Assembly (NCBI GenBank): GCA_020635135.1
Contig: JACKAJ010000015.1
Location: forward strand, 248,001-312,000
Direction: 5' to 3'
Length of the DNA: 64,000 nucleotides
DNA from: Halobacteriovoraceae bacterium
Lineage (GTDB): Bacteria > Bdellovibrionota > Bacteriovoracia > Bacteriovoracales > Bacteriovoracaceae
The notes under the pieces were generated by a model. That model worked only from the letters and a program-made list of their open reading frames with translations, did not search any database and was not told the DNA's origin. Of the stretch, positions 42,127 to 51,490 are shown one piece after another. The translations under genes and the position numbers were made by a program. Position 1 is the first letter of the stretch. Each line of letters opens with the position of its first letter.

Positions 42127-44613
42127 CTAGAAAACTCTTTTAAGCTGATTATGAAATTGTGGATTTCCAAAATTGAAATTGTAGTAAATTCCAAAAATAT
42201 CTTCATGAGAAGTTTTTTGATAAGTGAACGAAATCAGCCAGCAATCGTTTGGCGGAGTATAATGAAGAGCGTATCGACGACTAATATTTCTTCCATCATC
42301 AAGGTCTGTTTCATGAAACAGACCAAAGTAAATTTCATTCGTTAATTGAAAATCAATCCCATAATTGTGTATTCGATCATCTTGTAATTCATTAATTTCA
42401 AATAAGTTATAAATCCGAAAATAATCAAAATAATTTCTTAAGCTAACATTTAACAAATGATCACGAGTTTGATGGAAATAATATTCTGAAAGCCCCAGTG
42501 TAAACCGCGGTGAAAAGGAAACCCCTGAATTGATCGCCAAACGTGTTAAACGATCATTGAAGGAATTAAAACCATTATCATTTTCTAAGACAATCCCTTG
42601 TGAAATATTAAGATAGCCTTGTCTTGAATAGTTAAAATTATCATTGAGCAATCTTCCGTCTTCGTTATAATCAAAGTTCTTTGGGGTTTTACTCAAAAAT
42701 GTATGGTTCCATTGAAATTCAAGAGTGTTTTCATAGGGAATTTGTGTACTTAAAAGTTCAGATGTTGAAAGATATTCTTGGCTTCTAATCGCATCAAAGA
42801 AATCAAAACGGTTTGAATCTTGGCCAATTTGATCTAAGAAATTCTTATTCCCATATTCTCTCTCTGATGGAATATCTCGGTGAATAATATTAATTTCCTG
42901 ACTATGTTTATAACTTTTAAAGACAACTTCTTCAGTATTTTTGGCTTTGGCCAACGTAAAGTCTTCCAAGCCTCCTACCAATTCTGAATCCACAGATATA
43001 TTTTTTGACTCTTCATCCTTATCACTAGAGTTTTTATCTTCATCAGTTTCTTCCAATTCTCTAGGCACTTCTTCTTTATATGCAAGTCCATAAACTTTCT
43101 CGAAACCAAATGAAAGCTTAGTCGCAAGGACTCCACTGTATTTTCTAAAACTATTCTCCCAGTCTTCTCTAAAATCGTAGTACTGCATATCAGCTTCATA
43201 CTCACTACTTAAAGAAAAAATTCCATTATCGTAGAGACTTAAATGAGCAATTGGCACAATATTGAGTCTTTGAGCATTTCTTAAAGGAAGGTTGCCACTG
43301 CGTAGCACTCCCTCATCAAAATCGTTTTGCTTGAAATGGTTGGCATCGAATCGTCCGGAAATATACATAAGATTCAAAAAATTTCGATTAGCTTTAAAAA
43401 ATACTTTTGGTGCCATGCCCATATGAAGCCGAGGAAGAGTCTGAACTTGATTATCACGCAAGTCAAAAAAATCATCATAGTATAGAGGATCATTTTGCAA
43501 TAAACTTTTTTTCACAGAATATTCTACTCCATAATCAAGTGAATCAGATCTAGAATTAAAGAATCCTTCAATACCATATTCAGTTGAATTAAGGTGTGGT
43601 TCTGCAAAATCATTGTGATCAAGTGGAAAACTCAGATCGCTCATATCAGAAATACGTGTATAAAAATTATTTCCGTATCCCCATTGATAGTTCACTTCAC
43701 TATCAACTAAATAGCGATCGAGAACTTCATTTTCTTCTCTAAGAAGATACTTATCACGAACATACCGTCCATCGAATTCAATGAAAGATCGAGAGTTGAT
43801 AGCTTTACGAAATTCAACATCTCCCCCCCATCCTTCTGAAGCCCAAATAGTCGGAGTCAAAGTCATATCAGTACTTTGATTGATAGCCCAAAACCAAGGC
43901 TGTGCATAGGAAAAGTCCCCAGAAGTCGATATCGTTGGAAATAAAACTCCAGTTTCTCTTTCATTTTTTATCGGGAAAATAACATACGGAAGGTAAAAGA
44001 AATCTGCGCCTTTAACTCTCAAAAGTGCATTTCTTACTCTTACATATTGATTGGTTGTTACAAAAACCTTTTCCCCATAAACAGTCCAAGACTCAGTACA
44101 ATCCTTACAAGTTGTAAATTCAGCTTCCTCTGCAATATAATCATTCACTCCCACCTTTCTTACTTTTCGAGCGACAATTCGGTAACCCGGCGTAATTAAG
44201 CGCGCATTATCGATGAGCATTTTCCCATCTTTGGTGCTGTAATTGAGATAAGATCCATAGAGAGTAAGATCTTTTGTTATGTAGCGAACATTCCCATTAA
44301 TTTCAAAAAGACCCTTTTCAACATCAAACTTTGCAGCATGACCATAAAGTGTTTCTTCGCCGTGAATAATGACAGCATTACCAATAGCTTCAAAAATCTT
44401 CCCTTCATTTCTTCGGATAGCTTTTTTGGCAAAGACACTAATGTCATCCCCCGCCTTGAACTGCAACTGGTGTCTCGCAAGTAATAAAGGTGATTCAATG
44501 AGAATAGAGATACTGATAAACCTGGCCAATAAAATAATAAGATCCCGCGGCCAGGATTTTTTTCGGGTGAGAATGAGAGGCACTATTGGACAAAAATTCT
44601 TTCCAGTCTTCAA
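42127..44613 (-). CDS. lptD: LPS-assembly outer-membrane protein LptD
   Basis: An outer-membrane beta barrel that, with LptE, inserts LPS. The N-terminal OstA/LptA-like domain is recognised by ISVFAKKAIRRNEGK, IIHGEETLYGHAAKFD and YITKDLTLYGSYLNY. YLPYVIFPIKNERETGVLFP is a strong LptD block before a long barrel rich in aromatic beta strands. The pair TTCKDC supplies Cys. An acidic insert (about residues 510-545) is unusual. The start is unclear: the frame opens with TTG at 44613, 119 bp inside folC. GTG at 44583 or TTG at 44529 also give signal peptides, and none has a good ribosome site. Confidence 0.88.
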   Translation of the reverse strand: MKTGKNFCPIVPLILTRKKSWPRDLIILLARFISISILIESPLLLARHQLQFKAGDDISVFAKKAIRRNEGKIFEAIGNAVIIHGEETLYGHAAKFDVEKGLFEINGNVRYITKDLTLYGSYLNYSTKDGKMLIDNARLITPGYRIVARKVRKVGVNDYIAEEAEFTTCKDCTESWTVYGEKVFVTTNQYVRVRNALLRVKGADFFYLPYVIFPIKNERETGVLFPTISTSGDFSYAQPWFWAINQSTDMTLTPTIWASEGWGGDVEFRKAINSRSFIEFDGRYVRDKYLLREENEVLDRYLVDSEVNYQWGYGNNFYTRISDMSDLSFPLDHNDFAEPHLNSTEYGIEGFFNSRSDSLDYGVEYSVKKSLLQNDPLYYDDFFDLRDNQVQTLPRLHMGMAPKVFFKANRNFLNLMYISGRFDANHFKQNDFDEGVLRSGNLPLRNAQRLNIVPIAHLSLYDNGIFSLSSEYEADMQYYDFREDWENSFRKYSGVLATKLSFGFEKVYGLAYKEEVPRELEETDEDKNSSDKDEESKNISVDSELVGGLEDFTLAKAKNTEEVVFKSYKHSQEINIIHRDIPSEREYGNKNFLDQIGQDSNRFDFFDAIRSQEYLSTSELLSTQIPYENTLEFQWNHTFLSKTPKNFDYNEDGRLLNDNFNYSRQGYLNISQGIVLENDNGFNSFNDRLTRLAINSGVSFSPRFTLGLSEYYFHQTRDHLLNVSLRNYFDYFRIYNLFEINELQDDRIHNYGIDFQLTNEIYFGLFHETDLDDGRNISRRYALHYTPPNDCWLISFTYQKTSHEDIFGIYYNFNFGNPQFHNQLKRVF

Positions 44614-45730
44614 GAAATTCCACTTGTTCTGACCCTAATTCCTCTAATATAAATTTTATTTGATCCTTCTGTAGGGCCTTCCAATTATCAAAGTATGTTA
44701 CGTAAATTTTACACCTTTTTCTTGTGAAGGCCAATACACTTAAGAGCATCGTGCGTATATCTTGGAGTTCTCTCATTGAAAATGCGAGTATCATCGTTTT
44801 CTCAGGAAAATCTTTTGCACAGAGCATCCTCATAAGTTTTTTCATCCCATCAATATTGTGACTACCATAGAGATTAATCTCCAGTCCCCCATGGGTAATA
44901 CTTTGACCTCGTCCTATAATTGGCGTCCAAGAGTAAGACTTGGCGAAACTCCGATCAATTCCCAACTCAATGGCTAACTGTGAAGCTAAAAAAGTATTTC
45001 TTTCACTAAAGTTATGGGACGAATCTACAATCAAAGTTTCAAATAGATCGTAGTGAATAACACTATCTCGACTCGCCCATTGTTTAACAAGCTTTCTAAG
45101 ATAACGACTCTCTAAAGCTGTGACCAACAATTTATGAGGTCTCGAAATTTGATATTTTTCCCACAGTATGTCTTTGAGATGATGCCCTAAAAACTTTTGA
45201 TGATCTCGAGATACAGAAGTTATCGCGCACAAAGAAGGAGAAAGAAGATTCGTTGCATCTAAACGTCCTCCTAATCCCACTTCTAAAATAAAATAATCAA
45301 CATCAAGCGCATTGGCCCAATCTAAAAAAATATAAAAAAGAAATTCATAGAAACTTAAAACTTGTGATTCATTTATGAGTTTTGAATGTAAGCGATATAT
45401 CCGATTTTCGAGTTCAGCGTAAGAAATTATTCCTTGATGAGAATGAAACCGCTCTCTAATTGTCACGACATGAGGTGAAGTCCATAGACAGTATGAATGG
45501 CCTTTACTTTTGAGAATAGCTGCCAAGTGATGAGCCGTTTGCCCTTTCCCATTGGTTCCACCAATGGTGATAACCTTTGAATTTATTTTTTCAATAAGTG
45601 ATTTAAAAATGGGCCGTAAACGCTCTAATCCTCGATCAATGGCATTTTGATAGTTCTCAAAGCCAACTTCAGTATCAAGAAATTTTAATATTTTCTCTTC
45701 AGAGGCTAAATTGAAATCACTTTTATTCAT
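44495..45730 (-). CDS. folC: Folylpolyglutamate/dihydrofolate synthase
   Basis: A 411-residue Mur-ligase-family enzyme that adds glutamate to (dihydro)folate. The P-loop reads ITIGGTNGKGQTAHHLAAIL (about 55-75), followed by YCLWTSPHVVTIRERF, EVGLGGRLDATN and ITSVSRDHQKFLG, all typical of FolC. The C-terminal domain is present. The start codon overlaps the accD stop (ATGA), and the 3' end runs into the lptD frame. The accD-folC pair is common in proteobacteria. Confidence 0.93.
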   Translation of the reverse strand: MNKSDFNLASEEKILKFLDTEVGFENYQNAIDRGLERLRPIFKSLIEKINSKVITIGGTNGKGQTAHHLAAILKSKGHSYCLWTSPHVVTIRERFHSHQGIISYAELENRIYRLHSKLINESQVLSFYEFLFYIFLDWANALDVDYFILEVGLGGRLDATNLLSPSLCAITSVSRDHQKFLGHHLKDILWEKYQISRPHKLLVTALESRYLRKLVKQWASRDSVIHYDLFETLIVDSSHNFSERNTFLASQLAIELGIDRSFAKSYSWTPIIGRGQSITHGGLEINLYGSHNIDGMKKLMRMLCAKDFPEKTMILAFSMRELQDIRTMLLSVLAFTRKRCKIYVTYFDNWKALQKDQIKFILEELGSEQVEFLEDWKEFLSNSASHSHPKKILAAGSYYFIGQVYQYLYSH

Positions 45731-46581
45731 TTTTTAGAAGAAAACATTTTGATAAAAAATGATAACTCGTTTTTTAGTTTTAGTCGGTGACTGACTCGAT
45801 CGACAAACCCGTGATCACGCAAAAATTCTGAACGCTGGAAACCTTCAGGAAGTTTCTGTCTTATGGATTGTTCTATAACTCTTGGTCCAGCAAAACCAAT
45901 GAGAGCATTTGGTTCAGCAATATTAATATCTCCAAGCATTGCAAAACTAGCAGCACAGCCACCTGTCGTAGGGTCAGTTAAGACAGAAATATAAGGTATC
46001 TTAGAATCTCTTAATTTTTTTCGACTTGCTGATGTTTTTCCCATTTGCATGAGTGATAGAATTCCTTCTTGCATTCGAGCGCCACCAGAACAACTCACAA
46101 CGATGCAGGGTATTTTTTCTTTAAGGGCTTGGTCCATCGTCATGGCGATCACTTCACCACAAGCAACTCCCATCGAACCTCCCATAAAAGAAAAATCCAT
46201 AATGGCCATGGAAACACTTTGCCCATTAATTTTACCAATCCCTGCCACAACGCTATCTTTAAGACCGGTTTTCTTTTGAGTTTCTTTTAAGCGTTCAGAA
46301 TAATTTTTTTTATCTTCAAACTTAAGCGGATCCAAACTTTCAGGCATATTTTTAAATACTTCGAGTTTTCCATCATCAAGAAGTAATTGCAGGCGATCAC
46401 TTGCACTCAAGCGATAATGAAAATCGCAATAAGGGCAGACATTGTGATTTTTCTCTAAGCGATCGAGGTTAAGGATCTCCCCACAAGAAGAGCACTTCTT
46501 CCACAGCCCTGCAGGCATATTGTGCGGACTTTTTTTCGATTTCTTGAGCTTTGGACTCTGGATATTATCAAACCAACCCAT
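45727..46581 (-). CDS. accD: Acetyl-CoA carboxylase carboxyltransferase subunit beta
   Basis: Carboxyltransferase beta subunit for malonyl-CoA formation in fatty-acid synthesis. The N-terminal four-Cys zinc ribbon KKCSSCGEIL...VCPYCDFHY (about 28-54) is intact. The carboxyltransferase core shows DFSFMGGSMGVACGE, CIVVSCSGGARMQEG, TDPTTGGCAASFAMLGD and IGFAGPRVIEQSI. Length 284, normal. It is the first gene of the seven-gene minus-strand operon ending at 39438. Confidence 0.96.
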   Translation of the reverse strand: MGWFDNIQSPKLKKSKKSPHNMPAGLWKKCSSCGEILNLDRLEKNHNVCPYCDFHYRLSASDRLQLLLDDGKLEVFKNMPESLDPLKFEDKKNYSERLKETQKKTGLKDSVVAGIGKINGQSVSMAIMDFSFMGGSMGVACGEVIAMTMDQALKEKIPCIVVSCSGGARMQEGILSLMQMGKTSASRKKLRDSKIPYISVLTDPTTGGCAASFAMLGDINIAEPNALIGFAGPRVIEQSIRQKLPEGFQRSEFLRDHGFVDRVSHRLKLKNELSFFIKMFSSKK

Positions 46582-46676
46582 GCCCCGATAATACTCTCAA
46601 ATGCAAAAGGAGTCACCCAGGAAATAATTCAACGCACAAACCTTAAGAAATTAGTCACTTATCCCGATATAATGTT

Positions 46677-48155
46677 GTGAAAACCTTGAGTCTTTTTTTG
46701 TCACTCCTCATCGGCATCCTTTGCTTGGCCAGAAGTTCAAGTGCTTCAGCTCCCGGCCATTTGCTTGCCCAAGAATTTAAAAACTTACCTCGAACAAAAC
46801 AAATTCGTTTTCTTAAAGCTTTGCAACGCTATCTCGTGCAAATTGATTACCGAGATTACCAGAAACGTTTCCCAAACAGCACATATTGGAAAAACTTCCT
46901 CAATAATTTTGACTCTCGCGCCTACGCTCAAGAAACTGGAAATGAAGAGAATGAAAAAGTTCCACAAACTTCAAAGGTTTGTCTTTATGGAGGATTTTAT
47001 TCAGAGATGGCCGGCGAATATTGTACTCATCCACTCCGAAGCTCCTTCGCCAGTGAATATCGCGAAGCCTGTAATGTCTTCGAGAAAGAAGAACAAAAAG
47101 CCAAATGCCTTAAAGATGACCTCAAACTCAATGTCTGTAATCCCCTCATCTTCGGTAAAAAACGGGCCGAAGAATTTTTCAATAAAGTGAATGCAGGTTC
47201 AGAATATTCAAAATTCACAACTTATAATTGCCTTGTTAATGCTCGTACTGGTGATGAACAAGAAAATCTCGGTGCTATTCTTGAAAATATTCTCAACAAT
47301 TCACTTGATGATTTTGCCAAACTTCTTGAACATATTTTTCAACTATGTCTTTGCCCTTCAGGCCAACAAGTTCAGCTTGTCGATCAATCATTTAAAGACC
47401 GTCATTTTGGTTCCAATACTTGCATGGCCCTTTTATATCAAATTCAAAGTTTACTCAACGTAGAGAAAAATAGCTGTGAGAGTTTTAGTAGCGATCAAAA
47501 TGAAAACCTCAAAGACATTCAAGAAACTCTTGCGAGTGTCCTTGAAAGTTCTCTCGATAAATTTGAAGAATATCTTTCAAAAAAAGAATTGAAATATAAT
47601 GTCATCAACGAAAAACTCTCTGAATATGAAAAACAATTCAGTGAATTTCTCTCAAATGACTCTAAGAATGTACTCCTTAATAACTATTGTTCATTTGAAG
47701 CTAATCTCAATAAAATCAGAGAGAAAAAAGAAGAAGTAGTAGCCGAGCAAGCTGAAGAAGTCGACGCTGAAGAACCCAAGTCTTGCCTCGAATCGCTCAC
47801 AATGGATATTTCAAATACTTGTGATGATGACAAAACCTTACTTGAATGCGATGTGGTTGTGACTTTAGAGCTTGAAGAAAAAGAACTTTGTAAAAAGAAA
47901 GTTAAAGATATGAAAATCCAATACGCACTGACAACGAAGGATCATCCTTTTGAAAAAGAAATAAAAAATCAAAAAGGTGAGACAAGTTCTGAAGCGAGTA
48001 ATAAATTCAATCGTGTTTTTCTCAAAGACTATAGCATTGAATTTGTTCTCAAGGATAAAGACGAAAAACTCAAGAAATCGGCAACAATTCCATTTTTGAT
48101 CCAAACAGGTGGAGACAACGGCGCCCGACAGCTTTTCTTGAAAGGCAAGAATTAA
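46677..48155 (+). CDS. Cys-containing exported protein, unknown
   Basis: A 492-residue protein beginning at a GTG (46677) with a signal peptide (MKTLSLFLSLLIGILCLARS, then SSASA). A TATAAT lies only three bases upstream of the GTG, so start and promoter are both uncertain. About 18 Cys are scattered through residues 100-420, including LCLCPSG. The middle is helical, with a Glu/Val-rich stretch near 350 and an Ig-like or beta C-terminal part (about 370-492). Its stop overlaps that of the convergent MBL gene by 4 bp. Function unknown; Cys content suggests a disulfide-rich periplasmic or surface protein. Confidence 0.6.
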   Translation: MKTLSLFLSLLIGILCLARSSSASAPGHLLAQEFKNLPRTKQIRFLKALQRYLVQIDYRDYQKRFPNSTYWKNFLNNFDSRAYAQETGNEENEKVPQTSKVCLYGGFYSEMAGEYCTHPLRSSFASEYREACNVFEKEEQKAKCLKDDLKLNVCNPLIFGKKRAEEFFNKVNAGSEYSKFTTYNCLVNARTGDEQENLGAILENILNNSLDDFAKLLEHIFQLCLCPSGQQVQLVDQSFKDRHFGSNTCMALLYQIQSLLNVEKNSCESFSSDQNENLKDIQETLASVLESSLDKFEEYLSKKELKYNVINEKLSEYEKQFSEFLSNDSKNVLLNNYCSFEANLNKIREKKEEVVAEQAEEVDAEEPKSCLESLTMDISNTCDDDKTLLECDVVVTLELEEKELCKKKVKDMKIQYALTTKDHPFEKEIKNQKGETSSEASNKFNRVFLKDYSIEFVLKDKDEKLKKSATIPFLIQTGGDNGARQLFLKGKN

Positions 48156-48916
48156 AGATTGATAATTTTTCCGTCGTGATGAACGATGTGAATATTTTTA
48201 AGATTGAGTGCATCTATCTCTGAAATGACTTTTTCTTGATACGCCGGTTTTAGGTGCGTGATATAAATAGGAATATTTTTCGGCATCTTTTTGTGTTCTT
48301 CTTTGAATGTTTCGGCCGTCATATGATAACTCAACTTGGCCACTTCTTTTAGGCTATTGGGAAAACTCACTTCCGTGACAATGGCCTTGATATTTTTCTT
48401 AGTCCCCGCTATTTCCCAAATTCTTTGAGTGCTCGATGTATCTCCTGTAAAAAGAATACATTTGTCATCTTTCTCAATAAAATAGCCCATGCTATCACCA
48501 GGATGATTAACCTGAACTGGAAGAATTTTGTATCCCCCAAGCGTAAATTCCTCTTCTGGAATAATCGAATGGTAACGAATGGTTGGGGCTTCTGGAGACG
48601 GAATAGTTGAAAAATCGGGCCAAATGGCATCATTAAAGAGATGATTCTTAAGATTGGTAATTGTTGTAGCATGAGCGTGTAGATTAAAACATTCATCTCT
48701 TAGATCGAAACAATTATCACAAAGAAAAGCTAAGTCTTTAATATGATCAAGGTGAGAATGAGTTAAAAGAATATTATCAATTTCAGCTTGTCGCTCAACG
48801 GGAAGATTAGAAGCTGCAGAACCTGCATCAATGAGTAGATTACCATCGATTAAAAACGACGTTGCACTATAACCATTAGACACCCCACCTTGGGCCCCTA
48901 GGAATTCCACCTTCAT
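48152..48916 (-). CDS. Metallo-beta-lactamase-fold hydrolase (class II cNMP phosphodiesterase-like)
   Basis: A 254-residue MBL-fold protein. The metal site ILLTHSHLDHIKDL (near 60) gives H-x-H-x-DH, and further ligands are in VNHPGDS, LFTGDTSS and THLKP. The opening EFLGAQGGVSNGYSATSFLI and the SHLDHIKDL...DN pattern resemble class II 3',5'-cyclic nucleotide phosphodiesterases. A role in cAMP turnover is plausible but not proven; RNase Z-like enzymes share the motif. There is no signal peptide, and AAGGGA lies before the start. Confidence 0.7.
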   Translation of the reverse strand: MKVEFLGAQGGVSNGYSATSFLIDGNLLIDAGSAASNLPVERQAEIDNILLTHSHLDHIKDLAFLCDNCFDLRDECFNLHAHATTITNLKNHLFNDAIWPDFSTIPSPEAPTIRYHSIIPEEEFTLGGYKILPVQVNHPGDSMGYFIEKDDKCILFTGDTSSTQRIWEIAGTKKNIKAIVTEVSFPNSLKEVAKLSYHMTAETFKEEHKKMPKNIPIYITHLKPAYQEKVISEIDALNLKNIHIVHHDGKIINL

Positions 48917-49013
48917 AGTTTTCCCTTATGCCAAAACATATACTCACATTATAAACGCTCTCATATGCTCGTTGTGTAAGAGGAAAAATGTGCATTAACA
49001 AACTGAAGAATTT

Positions 49014-49835
49014 TTATATGAGTTTTTTGTAGATATCTTGAGGAGTCTCATTCAGTATCATGGAAAGAAGCTTGGCAACTTCTTTGGTCTTGGCCTTGGT
49101 CTGAATAACCTTATTAGCTTGCTCGGTAAAATCTTTATTATACTCGCCTTCATCGCTCTTGTGATAAAAGAGAATGACAAACTCTCCACGCCCATCGACA
49201 GTAGTTTGCATCGTTTCCCAGTCTTTTCCTAAAAAACGATACACATTTTGAAACTTTTTGCTCGCCTCTTTCACAAGAGAAAATTCACTATCTGGAAATT
49301 CCTGACTCAAAAATTTCATGGTTTCTTCAAGTCGATGAGGAGATTCAAATAAAACGATGGTCCCTTGAAACTTTTTCAATTTCTCCATGGTCTTCCCTCT
49401 CTTAGTCGCATCTCTTGGAAAAAAGCCATAAAAAGAAAAAGGGTGAGGCGGAAGTCCGGCAAGCTCTAGTGCATTGATTACTGAGCTGATTCCACTGTAA
49501 CTATCTATCTCAATACCCTTTTCAAGGCAGTATTGAATGAGAGGATAAGCGGGATCAGAAATAATTGGGCTCCCCGCATCTGAGAGATAATAAATAATGT
49601 GCTCTTTTTGAAGAATCTCATTAAAAAGCTCTAAGCGTCGATCATCTGAGTGATCGTGATAGCTAATAAAGGATTTGTTAGCGAAATCAATTTTATGATG
49701 GCTGAAAAAAGCCTTTAAAGTTCGGGTGTCCTCACAGAAAAAACACCGCCCTTCATTCAGAGCGCGAAAAACCCTCAATGTGAGATCTTCAGGGTTTCCT
49801 ATGGGTAAATTGAGAAGGACTAATTTTCCTACCAT
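49014..49835 (-). CDS. rsmI: 16S rRNA C1402 2'-O-methyltransferase RsmI
   Basis: Methylates the ribose of C1402 in the 30S decoding centre. The tetrapyrrole-methylase fold is seen from LVLLNLPIGNPEDLTLRV, FFCEDTRTLKAFF, LSDAGSPIISDPAYPLI and SGISSVINALELAGLP to FYGFFPRDATKRG. FESPHRLEETM is present in the middle, and a C-terminal winged-helix-like tail (KTKEVAKLLSMIL) completes it. 273 residues, complete. It is monocistronic between the MBL gene and the divergent STAS gene. Confidence 0.93.
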   Translation of the reverse strand: MVGKLVLLNLPIGNPEDLTLRVFRALNEGRCFFCEDTRTLKAFFSHHKIDFANKSFISYHDHSDDRRLELFNEILQKEHIIYYLSDAGSPIISDPAYPLIQYCLEKGIEIDSYSGISSVINALELAGLPPHPFSFYGFFPRDATKRGKTMEKLKKFQGTIVLFESPHRLEETMKFLSQEFPDSEFSLVKEASKKFQNVYRFLGKDWETMQTTVDGRGEFVILFYHKSDEGEYNKDFTEQANKVIQTKAKTKEVAKLLSMILNETPQDIYKKLI

Positions 49836-49949
49836 TTTTTTTCCCTCGTGATGCTGTTATGCAGAAATGTTACATTATAGCTAGAGTTTTATGTTCGCAA
49901 ACTTGAGCAAATTAAACAAATAATAAATGAACTTTGAAGGAGAAAACCC

Positions 49950-50345
49950 ATGTCCATTCACGCCAATATCTTAAGGGACTCATTAGGAAATATCGTTATC
50001 CAAATGAAAGGTGACTTTAACTATGAAAATAGTGACCCCTTGAGAAGTGCGCTCCAGGACATTGCTGAAAGCTATCCAGAATCGAAAATTAAAATCGATA
50101 TGTCGGCCATGAGTTTTGTGGGATCTTCGGGAATCAGTCATTTCGTTGAAACTCTCAAAATCCTTCACGTTAAAAAAAGTGAACCTATTCATTTAAGCAA
50201 CGTGGACCAGGACTTTAAGCGCGTTTTTGAACTCTATGGGCTTACCAATGCCATGGTTCTCATAAACAACTTTAAACTTGAAACGGATACCACTGAAAAT
50301 ATGAATCAAGAATTTGGAAATCGTCAGCGAACTTTTGAAAATTAA
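49950..50345 (+). CDS. STAS-domain protein (anti-sigma factor antagonist type)
   Basis: A 131-residue single STAS domain. The strand-helix pattern is typical, with the regulatory-serine region MSFVGSSGISHFVETL (near 50-65) corresponding to the D-S-S-G-L segment of SpoIIAA-like proteins. A strong GAAGGAG precedes the ATG. It would bind a partner switch kinase or sigma regulator. None is encoded next to it; the downstream gene is TerB-like, 14 bp away. Confidence 0.75.
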   Translation: MSIHANILRDSLGNIVIQMKGDFNYENSDPLRSALQDIAESYPESKIKIDMSAMSFVGSSGISHFVETLKILHVKKSEPIHLSNVDQDFKRVFELYGLTNAMVLINNFKLETDTTENMNQEFGNRQRTFEN

Positions 50346-50359
50346 TTCGGAAGTTAGTG

Positions 50360-50854
50360 ATGAATGAACAAAAGTTTTTACTCTGGAAACTCGCTCTTAG
50401 CATTATTCACTTAGACGGCAAGGTCGCTAAGGAAGAAGAGCAATGGTTTTTAGAGACAATAGAAGCTTTAAAGAAGAATAAACTCCTCAATTTTAATACT
50501 CAGCAAATCGAAGAACTTAAAAATGTTCTCTACCAAAGATCTGAAAATCTAATAAATGATTTTAACTTGATTACCACTCCAGGCGATTGTGCCTTTCTCG
50601 TTCATACAATAAATTATGTTAGCCAACTAGACTCTCACTACTCTCCTGATGAAAAAGCCATATATGAGGAGTTGAAAAGTGCTTGTTTAAAAGGAATTGA
50701 TCTTGGTGCACTCGAATTAGAACTCGTAAAAATAGCTGAACACGAGGAAGATCCCAATGAGTTCTACAAGCCCATTAATCCCTCATCACTGTTTGAAAAA
50801 TCTTTTAAATTTATTGCTAAAATACTCAACTCAAAATTTTCTTGGAAAGAATAA
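50360..50854 (+). CDS. TerB-like helical protein
   Basis: About 164 residues from the ATG at 50360; a GTG one codon upstream is an alternative. The helical pattern WKLALSIIHLDGKVAKEEEQW, read in two parts, with an acidic EF-like turn, and later HYSPDEKAIYEEL, resembles the TerB/DUF533-type fold (tellurite-resistance-like, probably metal-binding). There is no signal peptide. It follows the STAS gene closely and is likely in the same transcript. Its 3' end runs into a structured repeat element. Confidence 0.5.
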   Translation: MNEQKFLLWKLALSIIHLDGKVAKEEEQWFLETIEALKKNKLLNFNTQQIEELKNVLYQRSENLINDFNLITTPGDCAFLVHTINYVSQLDSHYSPDEKAIYEELKSACLKGIDLGALELELVKIAEHEEDPNEFYKPINPSSLFEKSFKFIAKILNSKFSWKE

Positions 50855-50859
50855 TCTAA

Positions 50860-50981
50860 AGGCGTTTATAAATGCTTCAGATTCAAGGAATGGCGGAAAC
50901 GACGACTGAGGCGTGCTTCCTGCACGTCGCAAGGAGATGTTTTCGAGCATGACGAAGAAGATGAAGTATTTATGAGCGCCT
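50860..50981 (+). repeat. Structured dispersed element, copy 3
   Basis: A 122-bp unit with arms 50860-50879 and 50962-50981 that pair over 20 positions with three G-T wobbles. The core keeps ACGACGACTGAGG, then a hairpin CGTGC-TTCCT-GCACG. Copies 1 and 2 have CGGAC-TTCCT-GTCCG here: two compensatory base-pair changes with the loop conserved. The adjacent GCAAGGAGATG and TTCG...CGAA hairpin also correspond. It starts 6 bp after the TerB-like gene, and its right end is 1 bp from the stop codon of the minus-strand gene at 50983. Confidence 0.8.
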
Positions 50982-50982
50982 G

Positions 50983-51447
50983 CTAAAATGAAATATTTGT
51001 GATGGGGATATAGAATTTCTCAGCGGAGTTTTTCTCGGCCACAAGATCACTCTTGAAATCATCTTGGATTTGATAGCGGCTAAAAGTATTGTAGTCGCGA
51101 TAAGGATTATCGTAATCGTCTGGATAGGGATCGTATTCTTGGTAAGCATCATCAAAAGTATAAAGAACATAAGCTCCAAATATAATCCCTGCATAAAGAC
51201 CAAGCGAAGCCCCTTGAGCTATCGCCCGTGCACTTTCTCCGAAGGCCATGGAAGCAAAACCGAGTAAAGCCCCTCCAACTAAACCATACCCAGAAACCAC
51301 TAAAAACGCTTTGGTCTTGGGATTGAGTATAGACTCATCTGTCGAGACCGTCGATTGACTCAAAGACACTGGCTGGTCTTGGGCCACTGAGTGAAGCGGG
51401 AGTAGGAATAATTGAAAGAAGACTAATAAAGTTACAAACCTCATCAT
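50983..51447 (-). CDS. Small exported/membrane protein, unknown
   Basis: About 154 residues from the ATG at 51447 with a signal peptide (MMRFVTLLVFFQLFLLPLHSVAQ, cleaved after VAQ; counted in two parts). After a polar linker there are two Gly/Ala-rich hydrophobic segments (FLVVSGYGLVGGALLGFASM and ASLGLYAGIIFGAYVLY), then an Asp/Tyr/Pro-rich stretch (YQEYDPYPDDYDNPYRDY). The hydrophobic pair with GxxxG spacing suggests a membrane hairpin. No family is recognised. Its stop codon abuts the structured element copy 3. Confidence 0.55.
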   Translation of the reverse strand: MMRFVTLLVFFQLFLLPLHSVAQDQPVSLSQSTVSTDESILNPKTKAFLVVSGYGLVGGALLGFASMAFGESARAIAQGASLGLYAGIIFGAYVLYTFDDAYQEYDPYPDDYDNPYRDYNTFSRYQIQDDFKSDLVAEKNSAEKFYIPITNISF

Positions 51448-51490
51448 ACTTATAAGATTAATGGATTTTGAGACAGACTCCAAATGATTT

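Noticed and set aside
46668..46673. TATAAT as promoter of the exported protein at 46677
   Set aside because: It ends only three bases before the GTG, which would put the transcription start inside the first codons; either the start codon or the promoter assignment is wrong, so I did not list it.
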